Shown here: piece by piece, positions 8,260 through 16,577 of the stretch
Numbering within the stretch: the first letter of the stretch is position 1
Layout of the letters: each line of letters opens with the position of its first letter
From: Shewanella sp. TC10
GTDB taxonomy: Bacteria > Pseudomonadota > Gammaproteobacteria > Enterobacterales > Shewanellaceae
Length of the DNA: 33,274 nucleotides
Direction: 5' to 3'
NCBI RefSeq assembly: GCF_009663145.1
Contig: NZ_VKHR01000061.1
Location: forward strand, 1 to 33,274
Position numbers and translations under genes: made by a program
Notes under the pieces: model-generated
The model's database searches: none
What the model saw: the letters and a program-made list of their open reading frames with translations, nothing else
What the model was told of the DNA's origin: nothing

Positions 8260-8871
8260 ATGACATTTTATAAATGGATTCTTCCATCTTGTGTTGCACT
8301 TATCGGAGTGAGCTTTTTATCACAGGGAGCATATATGCAAATTAAAGCGAACTTTGCTCAATACCTTATTGAGCAAGCGTGGAGTAAAACACTAAAAGAC
8401 CAATTACCGCATAAGCCCTGGAGCTGGGCAGATACTCATCCAGTGGGTAAATTAAAGCTATATGCCGATAAGGAAACTGATTTATATCCCATAGGTCAAC
8501 CTATGTATGTGTTAGCTGGAGCCTCAGGAAGAAACTTAGCTTTTGGTCCGAGTTTAATCCTCAGTGGCGCAGGCGTAGGTGAACAGGGTAATACCATTAT
8601 TGCAGGGCATCGTGATACTCATTTTTTGCCGCTACAAAAAGTTAAAAAAGGAGATATCGTTGAGCTAGAAACCTCCTATGGGTTGCAACAAAACTACTTA
8701 ATCACTCATATCAATATTGTGCACGAATCACAAACCGAAATATTGGATATGACCACGGATAACCAGTTAACGCTAATTACTTGTTATCCGTTTGAGGACT
8801 TATCTGCCAATAGCGAATATCGTTATGTGGTGACCGCCAAGAAAGTCAATAGCGGTCATAGGTTGATATGA
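8260..8871 (+). CDS. Class GN sortase
   Basis: Cysteine transpeptidase of the Gram-negative dedicated sortase class, anchored in the inner membrane by an N-terminal helix (about residues 5-24). The catalytic triad is visible: H117 in IIAGHRDTHF, C175 in LITCYPF and R188 in NSEYRYVVTA. At 203 residues it is normal length. I chose ATG 8260 over the in-frame ATG at 8242 because GGAGG lies at 8251-8255, just before 8260. That spacer is short (4 bases), so 8242 cannot be excluded. It follows the target gene by 83 bp in the same operon and should act on the target's LPQTA motif. It converges with the diguanylate cyclase gene, the two stop codons being 3 bp apart. Confidence 0.92.
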   Translation: MTFYKWILPSCVALIGVSFLSQGAYMQIKANFAQYLIEQAWSKTLKDQLPHKPWSWADTHPVGKLKLYADKETDLYPIGQPMYVLAGASGRNLAFGPSLILSGAGVGEQGNTIIAGHRDTHFLPLQKVKKGDIVELETSYGLQQNYLITHINIVHESQTEILDMTTDNQLTLITCYPFEDLSANSEYRYVVTAKKVNSGHRLI

Positions 8872-8874
8872 ACC

Positions 8875-9900
8875 TTAGTTAGAAATTGGCATGACTCTAT
8901 TACGGCCTAAGCGTTTAGCTTCATATAACAACTTGTCAGTGGTTTCTATAAGCTGACTGGTTGTTTGTTTTTCTTTCCACTCACTGACGCCGAATGAAGC
9001 AGTGATATTATCGATACGGGTTTCGCTGCGACGGTCTTTAACGCTGAGTTTTTCAATCGAACGGCGCATTGCTTCAGCTAACTGCCTCGCAATTCGTTGT
9101 TTGCTGTTAGGAAGCAAAATGGCAAACTCTTCTCCACCAAAACGGTAAAGTTTTACACCGTCTCGACAAGATTCTTGTAACCGTTTAGCGACAACCTTAA
9201 GGACTAAATCCCCAAGCTGGTGGCCATAGGTGTCGTTAAATTGCTTAAAATGGTCGATATCAGCAAGGATCATACAACAGCCTTTAGGAGACTGACTTAC
9301 AAGTGCGTTGATATCTTCATTAAATGCGCGACGATTGAGCGCCTCAGTTAAGGCATCAAATAACACATCCTTTTCGGTTTCTGCAAGACGTTGCTTAAGC
9401 GCAGATATTTCCGTTTGTGCTTTATCTAGTTGCTGGGTAAAACTAACAGTGCTTGAGTGAATATTACTAGACTCATTGACAATACTTCTTACGACCTTAA
9501 TGACTTGCTCAAGTGTAAAGCCTTTATTTTCAAGTTCACTTAGTTTACTGAATTCTTTCTCAATTTTAGATTGAAAATTACTGGTGTCATGATTGGTATC
9601 TTTTAAGGATTGAGATAATTCACATACCATAGCATCAAGATTTTGCCTCATAGAGCGTACATCTAGCTCTACAGGATCAGAGATATGTTCTCGGTAAAGC
9701 AACTCGCTAGATACTGGAGAATATTGCTGATTTTGAGAAATGGCAGTGTCTAAGGCAAGATTAAGTTTAGGATTAGATTCAGCAACATAAGTATACCAAA
9801 GCGCATAATTGGTTGGCGTGGTTGGAATACTGTGTTTGAGCATTAAGGGAACGGCTTTTTTTAAATTCAAAGCGGCAGTTTTTAGTAGGTCATTTGACAT
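8875..9900 (-). CDS. Diguanylate cyclase (GGDEF family, GGEEF active site)
   Basis: 341-residue enzyme that makes cyclic di-GMP from two GTP. The C-terminal GGDEF domain (about 178-340) has the metal-binding DIDHFKQFND (from 214) and the active-site GGEEF at 255-259, so it should be catalytic. The inhibitory I-site would be RxxD five residues before GGEEF; here it reads RDGV (246-249), so product inhibition is probably weak or absent. The N-terminal half (1-170) is helical and begins with a conserved-looking segment, IPTTPTNYALWYTYV. A coiled coil (about 150-178) leads into the catalytic domain. No transmembrane helix is seen, so it is probably cytoplasmic. No link to the Pds locus beyond adjacency is shown. 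Confidence 0.9.
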   Translation of the reverse strand: MSNDLLKTAALNLKKAVPLMLKHSIPTTPTNYALWYTYVAESNPKLNLALDTAISQNQQYSPVSSELLYREHISDPVELDVRSMRQNLDAMVCELSQSLKDTNHDTSNFQSKIEKEFSKLSELENKGFTLEQVIKVVRSIVNESSNIHSSTVSFTQQLDKAQTEISALKQRLAETEKDVLFDALTEALNRRAFNEDINALVSQSPKGCCMILADIDHFKQFNDTYGHQLGDLVLKVVAKRLQESCRDGVKLYRFGGEEFAILLPNSKQRIARQLAEAMRRSIEKLSVKDRRSETRIDNITASFGVSEWKEKQTTSQLIETTDKLLYEAKRLGRNRVMPISN

Positions 9901-10009
9901 TTAATCCCTCAAATATGTAGAGGCCACAATCGACTATCAAAATTTAATGAGTTAAATATAGATGAGTGATGATATTCAAAAGTAGCTTATTAATTAAAGA
10001 TTTTCTCAT

Positions 10010-10033
10010 AAAAAAGCACCTATTATAAGGTGC
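10010..10033 (-). terminator. Intrinsic terminator of the outer-membrane protein gene
   Basis: On the minus strand, GCACCT (28-33) pairs with AGGTGC (16-21) across a 6-base loop and is followed by a T-run (10011-10015 read in reverse). It lies 10 bases after the barrel gene's stop. Confidence 0.75.
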
Positions 10034-10043
10034 ATTTAAAACT

Positions 10044-10931
10044 TTAAAATGAGTATGAAACGGCGAACATGGGGCCTGTGAAACTGTAGTTGATATTGTA
10101 GTCTAAGGTTCTAAATTCTTTATCCAACAAACTGCGAGAACGTTCAATATCAACGTCAACATCGTAATAATTATACGCCAAAGTTAAGTGAAAGTTTTCA
10201 CAGATCATGGCACTAACGCCTGCTCGAATATCGACTAATGAACCTTTAAAATTGTCATACTTAATCGCGAAATATTGTGCATGAGCACTGAACTGCCAAC
10301 CTGGATAAAACTCGTACATCCCGAATAAACCAACATTTGGTAAAGGTGCTGTTAAAGCGTTATCAACAACTCTAGGCGTAAATGACACGGTATCACACAA
10401 GCTATTTGGCTCGCTAGTTGCGCCACAGAGGCTAATGTCGCCTTCAAATATGGTTTCTACAAACATAGTATGCAAACCAATTGAGCCGCCTACAGTGTAA
10501 TCATTGCCTTCCCAAATATCGTAGCCATACCCAAGTCTTAAAATATCTATATTTAAAGTGGTCGATAATTTAGAAGTACCGTCAATGACATAGCTTTGAT
10601 CATCATCCCCAAACTCAGGGATTTCGATATCAAAACCTAACTGTGGGGTATCGGCAGTACGGTGTAATGACTTCCAATCGACATAAATGTGGTGACGTTC
10701 ATTGAAGCTATATTGGAATTCGAAAAAAGGCAGGAATTGCTCTTCGGTTAACAGCAAGTCATCTTCAAAATCGAGCAAATAATAATTACCCGTATCTTTA
10801 GCACTCTTCACTAGCATGGTTGAATCTGAGCTAGCGTAAAATGCACCAAGGGTAAATTTGTATTCGTCAGCTTTAACATGGCCTGTCGTACAAACCACAG
10901 CTAAAAATCCTAAAGAGGCACGCTTAAACAT
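10044..10931 (-). CDS. Predicted outer-membrane beta-barrel protein, function unknown
   Basis: 295 residues from the chosen start. An upstream in-frame ATG at 10970 would add 13 residues, but GGAG followed by five bases precedes the ATG at 10931, and that start gives a clean signal peptide (MFKRASLGFLAVVCTTGHVKA). The mature part alternates hydrophobic and aromatic residues in strand-like segments (for example FLPFFEFQYSF, ILRLGYGYDIW, FHLTLAYNYYDV) and ends in a terminal phenylalanine (FAVSYSF), the usual barrel-assembly signal. Two cysteines (in SLCGATSEPNSLCD) may form a loop disulfide. It appears to be a single-gene unit with its own terminator. I do not recognise a specific family. A small porin or structural surface barrel is possible. 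Confidence 0.7.
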   Translation of the reverse strand: MFKRASLGFLAVVCTTGHVKADEYKFTLGAFYASSDSTMLVKSAKDTGNYYLLDFEDDLLLTEEQFLPFFEFQYSFNERHHIYVDWKSLHRTADTPQLGFDIEIPEFGDDDQSYVIDGTSKLSTTLNIDILRLGYGYDIWEGNDYTVGGSIGLHTMFVETIFEGDISLCGATSEPNSLCDTVSFTPRVVDNALTAPLPNVGLFGMYEFYPGWQFSAHAQYFAIKYDNFKGSLVDIRAGVSAMICENFHLTLAYNYYDVDVDIERSRSLLDKEFRTLDYNINYSFTGPMFAVSYSF

Positions 10932-11469
10932 TTTATCTCCGCACTTAATTTGTACTCTTTGGTGAGCCAACTGTGCTTATTATTTTTATTGGATAATCAG
11001 GGATATATCTTTTTGTGTAGTAATACTAGCATTATGTAACTAAATGTGAAGGTTTTGTTAGTGTAAATATTGCATAAACTGATCCTAGATCAATGTTTGC
11101 TCGTAAGGGGAATATTAATGTTTAGATGCAACTTTAGTTTTAATTTCTTAAGCTGCTGTATTAAATAGACTTTGTTGTGGAGTCTGGCTAGTTGTAGCGC
11201 TGTAGTCATTTATGTTTTTATTGATGAAAACTGAATGTTTATTTATAAGACAATTAAACTTATGCGCTTATTTTAAACTGTTTTTCAGTCATTTTTTTGA
11301 CAGAATGTTAAAAGTTTTAACAGTGTTTGTATTTGTCAAAATATTGATGTTGCAACGAGTGATACTTGCGTTGGAAATCTTAATTTTGGCTAAATACTCA
11401 TTGCAATAATTTTGCTATAAAGCGTTATTAAAATCACTGCGAATAATTACTGTTGAGTATAAATCCCAA
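10932..11469. other. AT-rich divergent intergenic region between the barrel gene and hdfR
   Basis: About 540 bp without a convincing gene. It must hold promoters for the leftward barrel gene and rightward hdfR. A TATAAA at 11416-11421 could be a -10 element for hdfR, but no good -35 matches it. One hydrophobic 65-codon ORF (11212-11409) has no ribosome-binding site and is rejected. Nothing else is recognised. Confidence 0.5.
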
Positions 11470-12321
11470 ATGGATACTGATTTATTAAAAACATTTTTAG
11501 AAGTTTATCGTACTCGGCATTTTGGAAAGGCTGCAGATAATTTATTTCTAACACGCAGTGCAGTGAGCTTTAGAGTTAAACAGTTGGAAACACTGTTAGG
11601 TGTCTCATTATTTGATCGTGAAAGAAATAACATCCAACCTACACCTGCTGGTGAACGTATGTTAGAACATGCAAATGCAGTGCTTACCGCCGTTGAACGA
11701 GCTAAACAAGATGTATCTTTATCAAGTAGTCAATCCGTTCAACTCACATTAGGTATTGGCCATAATGTTTGGGACAGCTATCTGAATAATTTCATCCAAC
11801 CTTTATGCTCAGGCTTACAAGATGTCTCGCTAAGAACTGATGTCGTGACAACTGCAGTCATGTCGAAACAGTTATCAGAAAGAACACTAGATATTGCATT
11901 AAGTTTTGATCCTTTAAGAATTGATGATATTGAAATCACTAAGTTGAACCGGGTTAATCTGATACTAGTATCGAACCAACCAGACCAATTACTCGAAGAC
12001 CTTGAGCAAACCCCTTATATAAAGGTCGATTGGGGGACAGCATTTAATATTATGCATGCGCAGGAATTAACCCGTTTACCTATGCCTGTGTTACATACTA
12101 GCTCTGCTCAGATTGCTTATGAATTTATTATCAAAAATGGTGGTTGTGCTTTCTTACCTGAATCCATGGTTGCGAAAAAGATTGAGGAAGGGCAATTGTT
12201 TGTTGTTGCAGGAGTTAACCCTATGCGCAGACACATTTACGCGGCGCATTGGGCTAAAAGTGAACGGATTGAAGAAATAGAACAGGCGTTAATATTGTTA
12301 ACTCACCAAATATATCGGTAA
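11470..12321 (+). CDS. hdfR: LysR-family transcriptional regulator, HdfR-like
   Basis: 283-residue LysR-type regulator. The winged helix-turn-helix occupies residues 1-60 (MDTDLLKTFLEVYRTRHFGK, then LTRSAVSFRVKQLETLLGV) and closely resembles E. coli HdfR, including the MDT-LLKTFLEV-RTRHFG start and the DRERNNIQ-TPAGE wing. A LysR substrate-binding domain follows (about 90-280). In enterobacteria HdfR represses flhDC and activates a few other genes. Shewanella lacks the same flagellar master regulator arrangement, so targets here may differ. No clear Shine-Dalgarno precedes the ATG. It is a monocistronic unit converging on dgkA. The family call is firm and the orthology call moderate. Confidence 0.8.
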   Translation: MDTDLLKTFLEVYRTRHFGKAADNLFLTRSAVSFRVKQLETLLGVSLFDRERNNIQPTPAGERMLEHANAVLTAVERAKQDVSLSSSQSVQLTLGIGHNVWDSYLNNFIQPLCSGLQDVSLRTDVVTTAVMSKQLSERTLDIALSFDPLRIDDIEITKLNRVNLILVSNQPDQLLEDLEQTPYIKVDWGTAFNIMHAQELTRLPMPVLHTSSAQIAYEFIIKNGGCAFLPESMVAKKIEEGQLFVVAGVNPMRRHIYAAHWAKSERIEEIEQALILLTHQIYR

Positions 12322-12353
12322 GCACAGTATTCAAAATGGCGGACTTCTATCTT

Positions 12354-12400
12354 TAAACGTAAGCTTCCATAAACCTAAGCTACTATAAAACGTAAGCTTT
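12354..12400. repeat. Three degenerate copies of a TAAACGTAAGCTT motif between hdfR and dgkA
   Basis: Copies near 12354-12366, 12370-12381 and 12387-12400 share TAAAC-TAAGCT, spaced about 16-17 bp. The last overlaps the 3' end of dgkA. No terminator hairpin is evident in this convergent gap. Confidence 0.5.
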
Positions 12401-12757
12401 GAGTAAAATCGCGCCCCAAGTCGTGGCGCATAAAGCTAAGCTTAAAAAAACTGCGGCTGATGCAACATCTTTAGCTTGGCCACTTAAGGGGTGAATTTCA
12501 TCACTGATACGATCGACGACTGCTTCAATGGCCGAGTTTAATAGCTCAGTGATGAGCACAATAAACAGCGTCATAACCATTAATATTGATTCTACAAAAC
12601 TGACATTGGCGAATATTGCGATAGGAAGCAATACAACTGCAATGATCAGCTCTTGTCTAAAGGCCGCTTCATTTTTCCAAGCACTTGTGAGTCCTTGAAT
12701 TGAAAATCCAGTTGCACGAATAACGCGTTTGATTCCATGATTATTCACTGGCTTCAT
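12383..12757 (-). CDS. dgkA: Diacylglycerol kinase DgkA
   Basis: 124-residue integral inner-membrane kinase that recycles diacylglycerol to phosphatidic acid using ATP. An amphipathic N-terminus is followed by three transmembrane helices (about 35-52, 54-72 and 98-121). The catalytic/metal residues fit E. coli DgkA with a +2 offset: E30 in KNEAAFRQE, E71 and N74 in ELLNSAIEAVVDR, E78, and D97 in GQAKDVASAAV. It stands alone and converges with hdfR. Its product feeds phospholipid synthesis, as does plsX further right, but there is no operon link. Confidence 0.93.
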   Translation of the reverse strand: MKPVNNHGIKRVIRATGFSIQGLTSAWKNEAAFRQELIIAVVLLPIAIFANVSFVESILMVMTLFIVLITELLNSAIEAVVDRISDEIHPLSGQAKDVASAAVFLSLALCATTWGAILLKAYVL

Positions 12758-12925
12758 TGAAGTTCCTTATAAAATTATTTAATCCCGCCCAAATTTAAGC
12801 TTGTTAGGGGCGCAAAACTCACTAACTTGACTATGATAAAGCATCAGCAAATAAATGAATTGGCAATAATGCTCTGCTGATCAACATCATCTGATTTTAC
12901 GAATGTTATTAGCAAGGATGCTACT

Positions 12926-13762
12926 ATGCAAAGATATTTACTGTCTATTATATTTCTGTTCATCTATTTTTTATTTCCACTGCAGCTTGTCGCAGCAGAA
13001 AAACCGCCAATTCAATTAGCCACTCGTTATCAAAATCAACTAGACATAAAAGACTATTTAGTCAGTGAAAAACTTGATGGCGTGAGAGGCTATTGGAATA
13101 GCAGTCATATGCTGTCGCGTTCTGGCAGAAACATTGCGATACCTGATTGGTTCGTTGCGGACTTTCCGCCTATTAAAATTGATGGGGAGTTATGGATACA
13201 GCGCAATGATTTTGAGTCAATTTCAGCTTTAGCACGAAGTCAGAAACCTGATAGTGTGTTGTGGCGCGACGTTAAATTCATGATATTTGACTTACCTGAA
13301 CACAGTGGCCCATTTAGTGAGCGGGTTAAGCAGATGAAAACTATTGCTGCTAATTCAAAACACATGCATGTGATAACCCAGCAAGAGTTTACAACTCAGG
13401 AACTGCTGTACCAAGAGCTTGATAGAGTGATAGCAATAAATGGTGAAGGTTTGATGCTGCACAAGAAAACTGCATTATATAAAGTGGGCCGAAGTCGAGA
13501 TATTGTTAAGTTAAAACCAAGATACGATGCTGAAGCGATAGTCATTGAGCATACAGAAGGTAAAGGAAAGTTTTCTGGTTTAATGGGCGCTATCACTGTA
13601 GAAATGCCAGATGGTAAACGGTTTAAAATTGGCAGTGGCTTTAGTGATTATGAAAGGGCTAATCCACCTAAGATAGGCGCTGTGGTAACCTATCAATATT
13701 TAGGGTTTACTAAAAATGGTATTCCGCGTTTTGCCCATTTTTTAAGAGTAAGATCTGAATAA
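12926..13762 (+). CDS. ligE: Secreted/periplasmic ATP-dependent DNA ligase (LigE type)
   Basis: 278-residue minimal ATP-dependent DNA ligase with an N-terminal signal peptide (about 1-24, hydrophobic FLFIYFLFPLQ, cleavage near VAA). The adenylation domain has nucleophile K49 in motif I (SEKLDGVRGYW), motif III near FMIFDLPEH, motif IV (NGEGLMLHKK) and motif V (DIVKLKPR). A compact OB-fold (about 195-276) ends with the strand-rich VVTYQYLGF. It lacks any DNA-binding or clamp-interacting extension, as is usual for LigE. The cell's replicative ligase would be the NAD-dependent LigA. Proposed roles for LigE involve periplasmic or extracellular DNA, such as uptake or biofilm DNA. None is shown by this context, since no competence gene is adjacent. 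Confidence 0.87.
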   Translation: MQRYLLSIIFLFIYFLFPLQLVAAEKPPIQLATRYQNQLDIKDYLVSEKLDGVRGYWNSSHMLSRSGRNIAIPDWFVADFPPIKIDGELWIQRNDFESISALARSQKPDSVLWRDVKFMIFDLPEHSGPFSERVKQMKTIAANSKHMHVITQQEFTTQELLYQELDRVIAINGEGLMLHKKTALYKVGRSRDIVKLKPRYDAEAIVIEHTEGKGKFSGLMGAITVEMPDGKRFKIGSGFSDYERANPPKIGAVVTYQYLGFTKNGIPRFAHFLRVRSE

Positions 13763-13862
13763 AGCTAAAATGAGCTAGCCGGTAAACAGTACCCTTAAGC
13801 TTTGAGTTTATATGTGCATAAAATAATCAATCGATTCTGAAAATATATAATAGGACGCTACA

Positions 13863-14378
13863 TTGAATACGAGCATTGATCGCAATCAACCTAAACAGCT
13901 TGATTTGAGCCAAGTCAAATCAGTGCTATTTGTTTGCCTTGGTAATATCTGCCGCTCGCCAAGTGCAGAAGCCGTGTTTCGAGAAAAAGCCCAAGCATTA
14001 AAGCTTAAGCTTGTTATCGATTCAGCAGGAACAGCCGCATATCATCAAGGTAACTCGCCAGACCCTCGCTCAATTAAAGCGGGTGAAGCCAGAGGTTTAG
14101 ATTTTTCTGGTATGCAGGCAAGGAAAGTAACCGATGAGGACTTTAAGCATTTTGATTTAATTCTTGCTGCAGATAACAGTAACCTTGAAGATTTGCTTAT
14201 TTGTTGCCCCGCTAATTATCAACACAAGATAAAGCTCATTTTATCCTTTGCTAATGATGAGGTTGGGGGAGTGACAGAAGTACCTGACCCTTATTATGGC
14301 GGAGAGAATGGATTTGAAGTGGTGTTAGATTTGCTTGACGCTAGCTTAGGGAGTTTGGCACAACAAATTAAACATTAG
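13863..14378 (+). CDS. Low-molecular-weight protein-tyrosine phosphatase family protein
   Basis: 171 residues. The CX5R phosphatase loop CLGNICRS gives nucleophile C25 and R31, and the general-acid loop is VPDPYYGG with D142. All catalytic residues are present, so it should be an active cytoplasmic phosphatase. The substrate is unknown: it is not next to a BY-kinase or an ars operon. The start is TTG at 13863, preceded by AGGA seven bases upstream. No in-frame ATG lies before the catalytic loop, and a GTG nearer the loop would remove the conserved first strand. It is monocistronic, 100 bp after the ligase gene. Confidence 0.85.
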   Translation: MNTSIDRNQPKQLDLSQVKSVLFVCLGNICRSPSAEAVFREKAQALKLKLVIDSAGTAAYHQGNSPDPRSIKAGEARGLDFSGMQARKVTDEDFKHFDLILAADNSNLEDLLICCPANYQHKIKLILSFANDEVGGVTEVPDPYYGGENGFEVVLDLLDASLGSLAQQIKH

Positions 14379-14520
14379 CGCTCGTTTTATACTTAACACT
14401 AAAGCTGTTAAACAGATGATTTAAATCAAGCTGCTTTATAAGAGTGGCTTTTTATTAAAAACCCTTGTAACCATCTGTTATAAAACGTCTCTTGTTAAAA
14501 TGTAAAATCCAGCAGATATT

Positions 14521-14550
14521 AAAAAGGCTTATCCAATGATAAGCCTTTTA
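14521..14550. terminator. Bidirectional intrinsic terminator between phosphatase and rbgA genes
   Basis: Inverted repeat AAAAGGCTTAT (14522-14532) and ATAAGCCTTTT (14539-14549) with a 6-base loop, with A- and T-runs on the flanks. It serves the converging genes on both sides. Confidence 0.85.
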
Positions 14551-14588
14551 TGTATAAGATTTATTAATTCAAACTCTTTAGTTTGAGC

Positions 14589-15533
14589 TTAATCATTCTG
14601 ATGACGTTTACCAGAGCGCTTTAATCTTTCTTGCTCAAGTTTCTGTTGTTTAATTGCTTCTTTTTCTGCCATTATCCGTGCCACTTCAGCTTTCTCTACT
14701 TCAGCCATTTCAGGTGTTTCTAAAGTGAGTAACCCCGTTTTACCAGAACGGAATTCGTGGAGAAGTAATTCCGATGCTTTATGTAAATCAATACGGCCTC
14801 CAGGTCTTAATGCACCGCGTTTACGGCCGATTTCTTCTAGTAATTCGATATCGGTTTCTGGTAGCGATTTAAGCTTGTAACGCTCACAAATCTCTTCAGG
14901 ATATGCGTGCAAGAAATATTCTGCAGCAAACATTGCCACATCTTCATATTCCATTGCGGTATCTTTAATTGCACCAGTCACCGCTAAGCGGTAACTACTG
15001 GCTTCATTATCTACTTTCGGCCACAAAATACCTGGGGTGTCAGACAGTACAATACCGTTTTTTAAATTAATGCGTTGCTGACGTTTAGTGACTGCTGGTT
15101 CATTACCCGTTTTAGCAATGGTGCGCCCAGCAAGGGCATTAATAATGGTAGATTTACCTACATTCGGAATACCCATGATCATGGTACGAATGTCTTTTTC
15201 TAATTTGTCTCGTGAAGGCACTAGCTTGCGGCAAATATCTGGAATACTTTTAACTTGTCCAGGTTGCAATGTCGTGATTGCTGTGGCTTTAACACCTTGT
15301 TCGCGTTCTAGGTATTCAATCCAACGAGCAGTAATTTTAGGATCGGCTAAGTCAGATTTGTTGAGGAGTTTAATACATGGCTTATCGCCCCTTAAGGTCG
15401 AAACCATAGGGTTTTCACTACTAAAGGGTATACGTGCATCTAATACTTCGATAACAAGATCGACTTGAGGCATTGCCTCTTCAATCTCTTTTCGAGCTTT
15501 GTGCATGTGTCCTGGGTACCATTGAATTGCCAT
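14589..15533 (-). CDS. ylqF: Ribosome biogenesis GTPase YlqF/RbgA
   Basis: 314-residue circularly permuted GTPase needed for late assembly of the large ribosomal subunit. The permuted order is visible: G4 NKSD at 58-61 comes before G1 GIPNVGKS at 121-128, then the G2 threonine near 149 (PAVTKRQQ) and G3 DTPG at 165-168. The N-terminal MAIQWYPGHMHKAR is the family signature. The C-terminal helical RNA-binding domain (about 210-290) ends in a very basic, glutamate/lysine-rich tail (EAIKQQKLEQERLKRSGKR). It is transcribed alone, away from the 2OG-oxygenase gene terminator. Confidence 0.92.
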   Translation of the reverse strand: MAIQWYPGHMHKARKEIEEAMPQVDLVIEVLDARIPFSSENPMVSTLRGDKPCIKLLNKSDLADPKITARWIEYLEREQGVKATAITTLQPGQVKSIPDICRKLVPSRDKLEKDIRTMIMGIPNVGKSTIINALAGRTIAKTGNEPAVTKRQQRINLKNGIVLSDTPGILWPKVDNEASSYRLAVTGAIKDTAMEYEDVAMFAAEYFLHAYPEEICERYKLKSLPETDIELLEEIGRKRGALRPGGRIDLHKASELLLHEFRSGKTGLLTLETPEMAEVEKAEVARIMAEKEAIKQQKLEQERLKRSGKRHQND

Positions 15534-15602
15534 GTGTTTGCCTTTTTTAAAACCACTTCCAACAAAGGGGGCATATTCTACCTTGTTATGCCGCTAAATG
15601 AT

Positions 15603-15628
15603 AAAAAAAAGCGCCAATTGGCGCTTTT
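15603..15628 (-). terminator. Intrinsic terminator of the 2OG-oxygenase gene
   Basis: AAAAGCGCCAATTGGCGCTTTT (15607-15628) folds into a GC-rich 9-bp stem with an AATT loop. Read on the minus strand it is followed by eight Ts (15610 to 15603). It is 25 bp after the oxygenase stop. Confidence 0.88.
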
Positions 15629-15652
15629 AACTTGTTGGATTAACATTAGAAC

Positions 15653-16492
15653 TTAAATAACACCAAGCTCACGTAATCTTTCCATTAAATAGCTATCTGC
15701 AGTATAGCGCTCAGATAACACAACTTCAGGGTTTGGATGTAAAAATAATGGCAATGAAATACGTGATTTGGTTTTATCCGTTCCTTCTGGATTAATGACT
15801 CTGTGGGAGGTTGATGGATAATAACCACCAGAAGCTTCTTGCAGCATGTCACCGATATTGATAATGATGTTACCAAAGTCACTGGGCACATCAATCCAGC
15901 TATCATCCTTAGTTTGAACTTGAAGCCCAGGCTCGTTTGCTGCAGGTAAAACTGTGATTAAGTTTATGTCTTCATGGGCTGCTGCGCGAATGGCGCCGAG
16001 CTCTTCATCACCCGCCATAGGTGGGTAATGAAGTACACGAAGTAAGGTTTTTTCGCTTTCAGCAATCATCGCTGGTAGCGGAATTGAAAATTTTGCAGCG
16101 ACATCAGCAGGAGCGTATTGCTCAATCCAACCCAAAAGCTCAGCTGCTAAATCATTTGCGTGCTTGTAATAAGCAAGAATATTCTCTTTTAATGATTCAG
16201 GAATGCGTCCCCAAGGATAAACGTGAAAATATTCTTTGATATCTTTTACGCTATGGCCTTTGGCCGTTTCAGAAATCGAGGCAGGGAAGAAGCCATCTTG
16301 GGTTTCTGGTTTGAATAAAAAATCATTTTTCTGCTCAGATTGGAAGAACTCGTACCATTCTTTATAGATGGTTTCGACCAGTTCTTTACTGATTGGATGG
16401 TTTGACAACACGCCAAATCCGGTTTCTCTTAATGACTCAACAAATTGCTTTGCACAACCTTCTGAGCGGTAATCAATTGTTTCTAATTTCAT
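15653..16492 (-). CDS. 2-oxoglutarate/Fe(II)-dependent oxygenase (isopenicillin N synthase-like)
   Basis: 279-residue cytoplasmic oxygenase with the double-stranded beta-helix of the isopenicillin-N-synthase group. Iron ligands are H173 and D175 (AAHEDINLIT) and H230 (STSHRVINP). The 2-oxoglutarate-binding RxS is R244/S246 (KSRISLPLF). The N-terminal DIOX_N region (about 1-110) is present (GFGVLSNHPI and FKPETQDGFFP). Substrate cannot be told from sequence; bacterial relatives are annotated only as family members. It is a monocistronic unit with its own terminator. Confidence 0.85.
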   Translation of the reverse strand: MKLETIDYRSEGCAKQFVESLRETGFGVLSNHPISKELVETIYKEWYEFFQSEQKNDFLFKPETQDGFFPASISETAKGHSVKDIKEYFHVYPWGRIPESLKENILAYYKHANDLAAELLGWIEQYAPADVAAKFSIPLPAMIAESEKTLLRVLHYPPMAGDEELGAIRAAAHEDINLITVLPAANEPGLQVQTKDDSWIDVPSDFGNIIINIGDMLQEASGGYYPSTSHRVINPEGTDKTKSRISLPLFLHPNPEVVLSERYTADSYLMERLRELGVI

Positions 16493-16561
16493 ATTTTCTA
16501 CTTATTGTTTTATTTGACCCAAGTTAATTTTAACCTCCGTCACACTTTGTCGCAATTTTTT

Positions 16562-16577
16562 GACCTAAAAACAGGTC
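16562..16577. promoter_or_regulatory. Inverted repeat GACCT-N6-AGGTC upstream of msrBA
   Basis: A perfect 5-bp dyad lies about 100 bp before the msrBA ATG, overlapping a TTGACC that could serve as a -35 hexamer. It is a possible operator, not matched to a known regulator. Confidence 0.3.

Noticed and set aside
11212..11409. 65-codon hydrophobic ORF upstream of hdfR
   Set aside because: No ribosome-binding site, AT-driven composition (Phe/Leu/Ile) and no recognisable motif.
15088..15468. 126-codon plus-strand ORF opposite ylqF
   Set aside because: It is a shadow of the YlqF GTPase gene, whose motifs are complete on the other strand.
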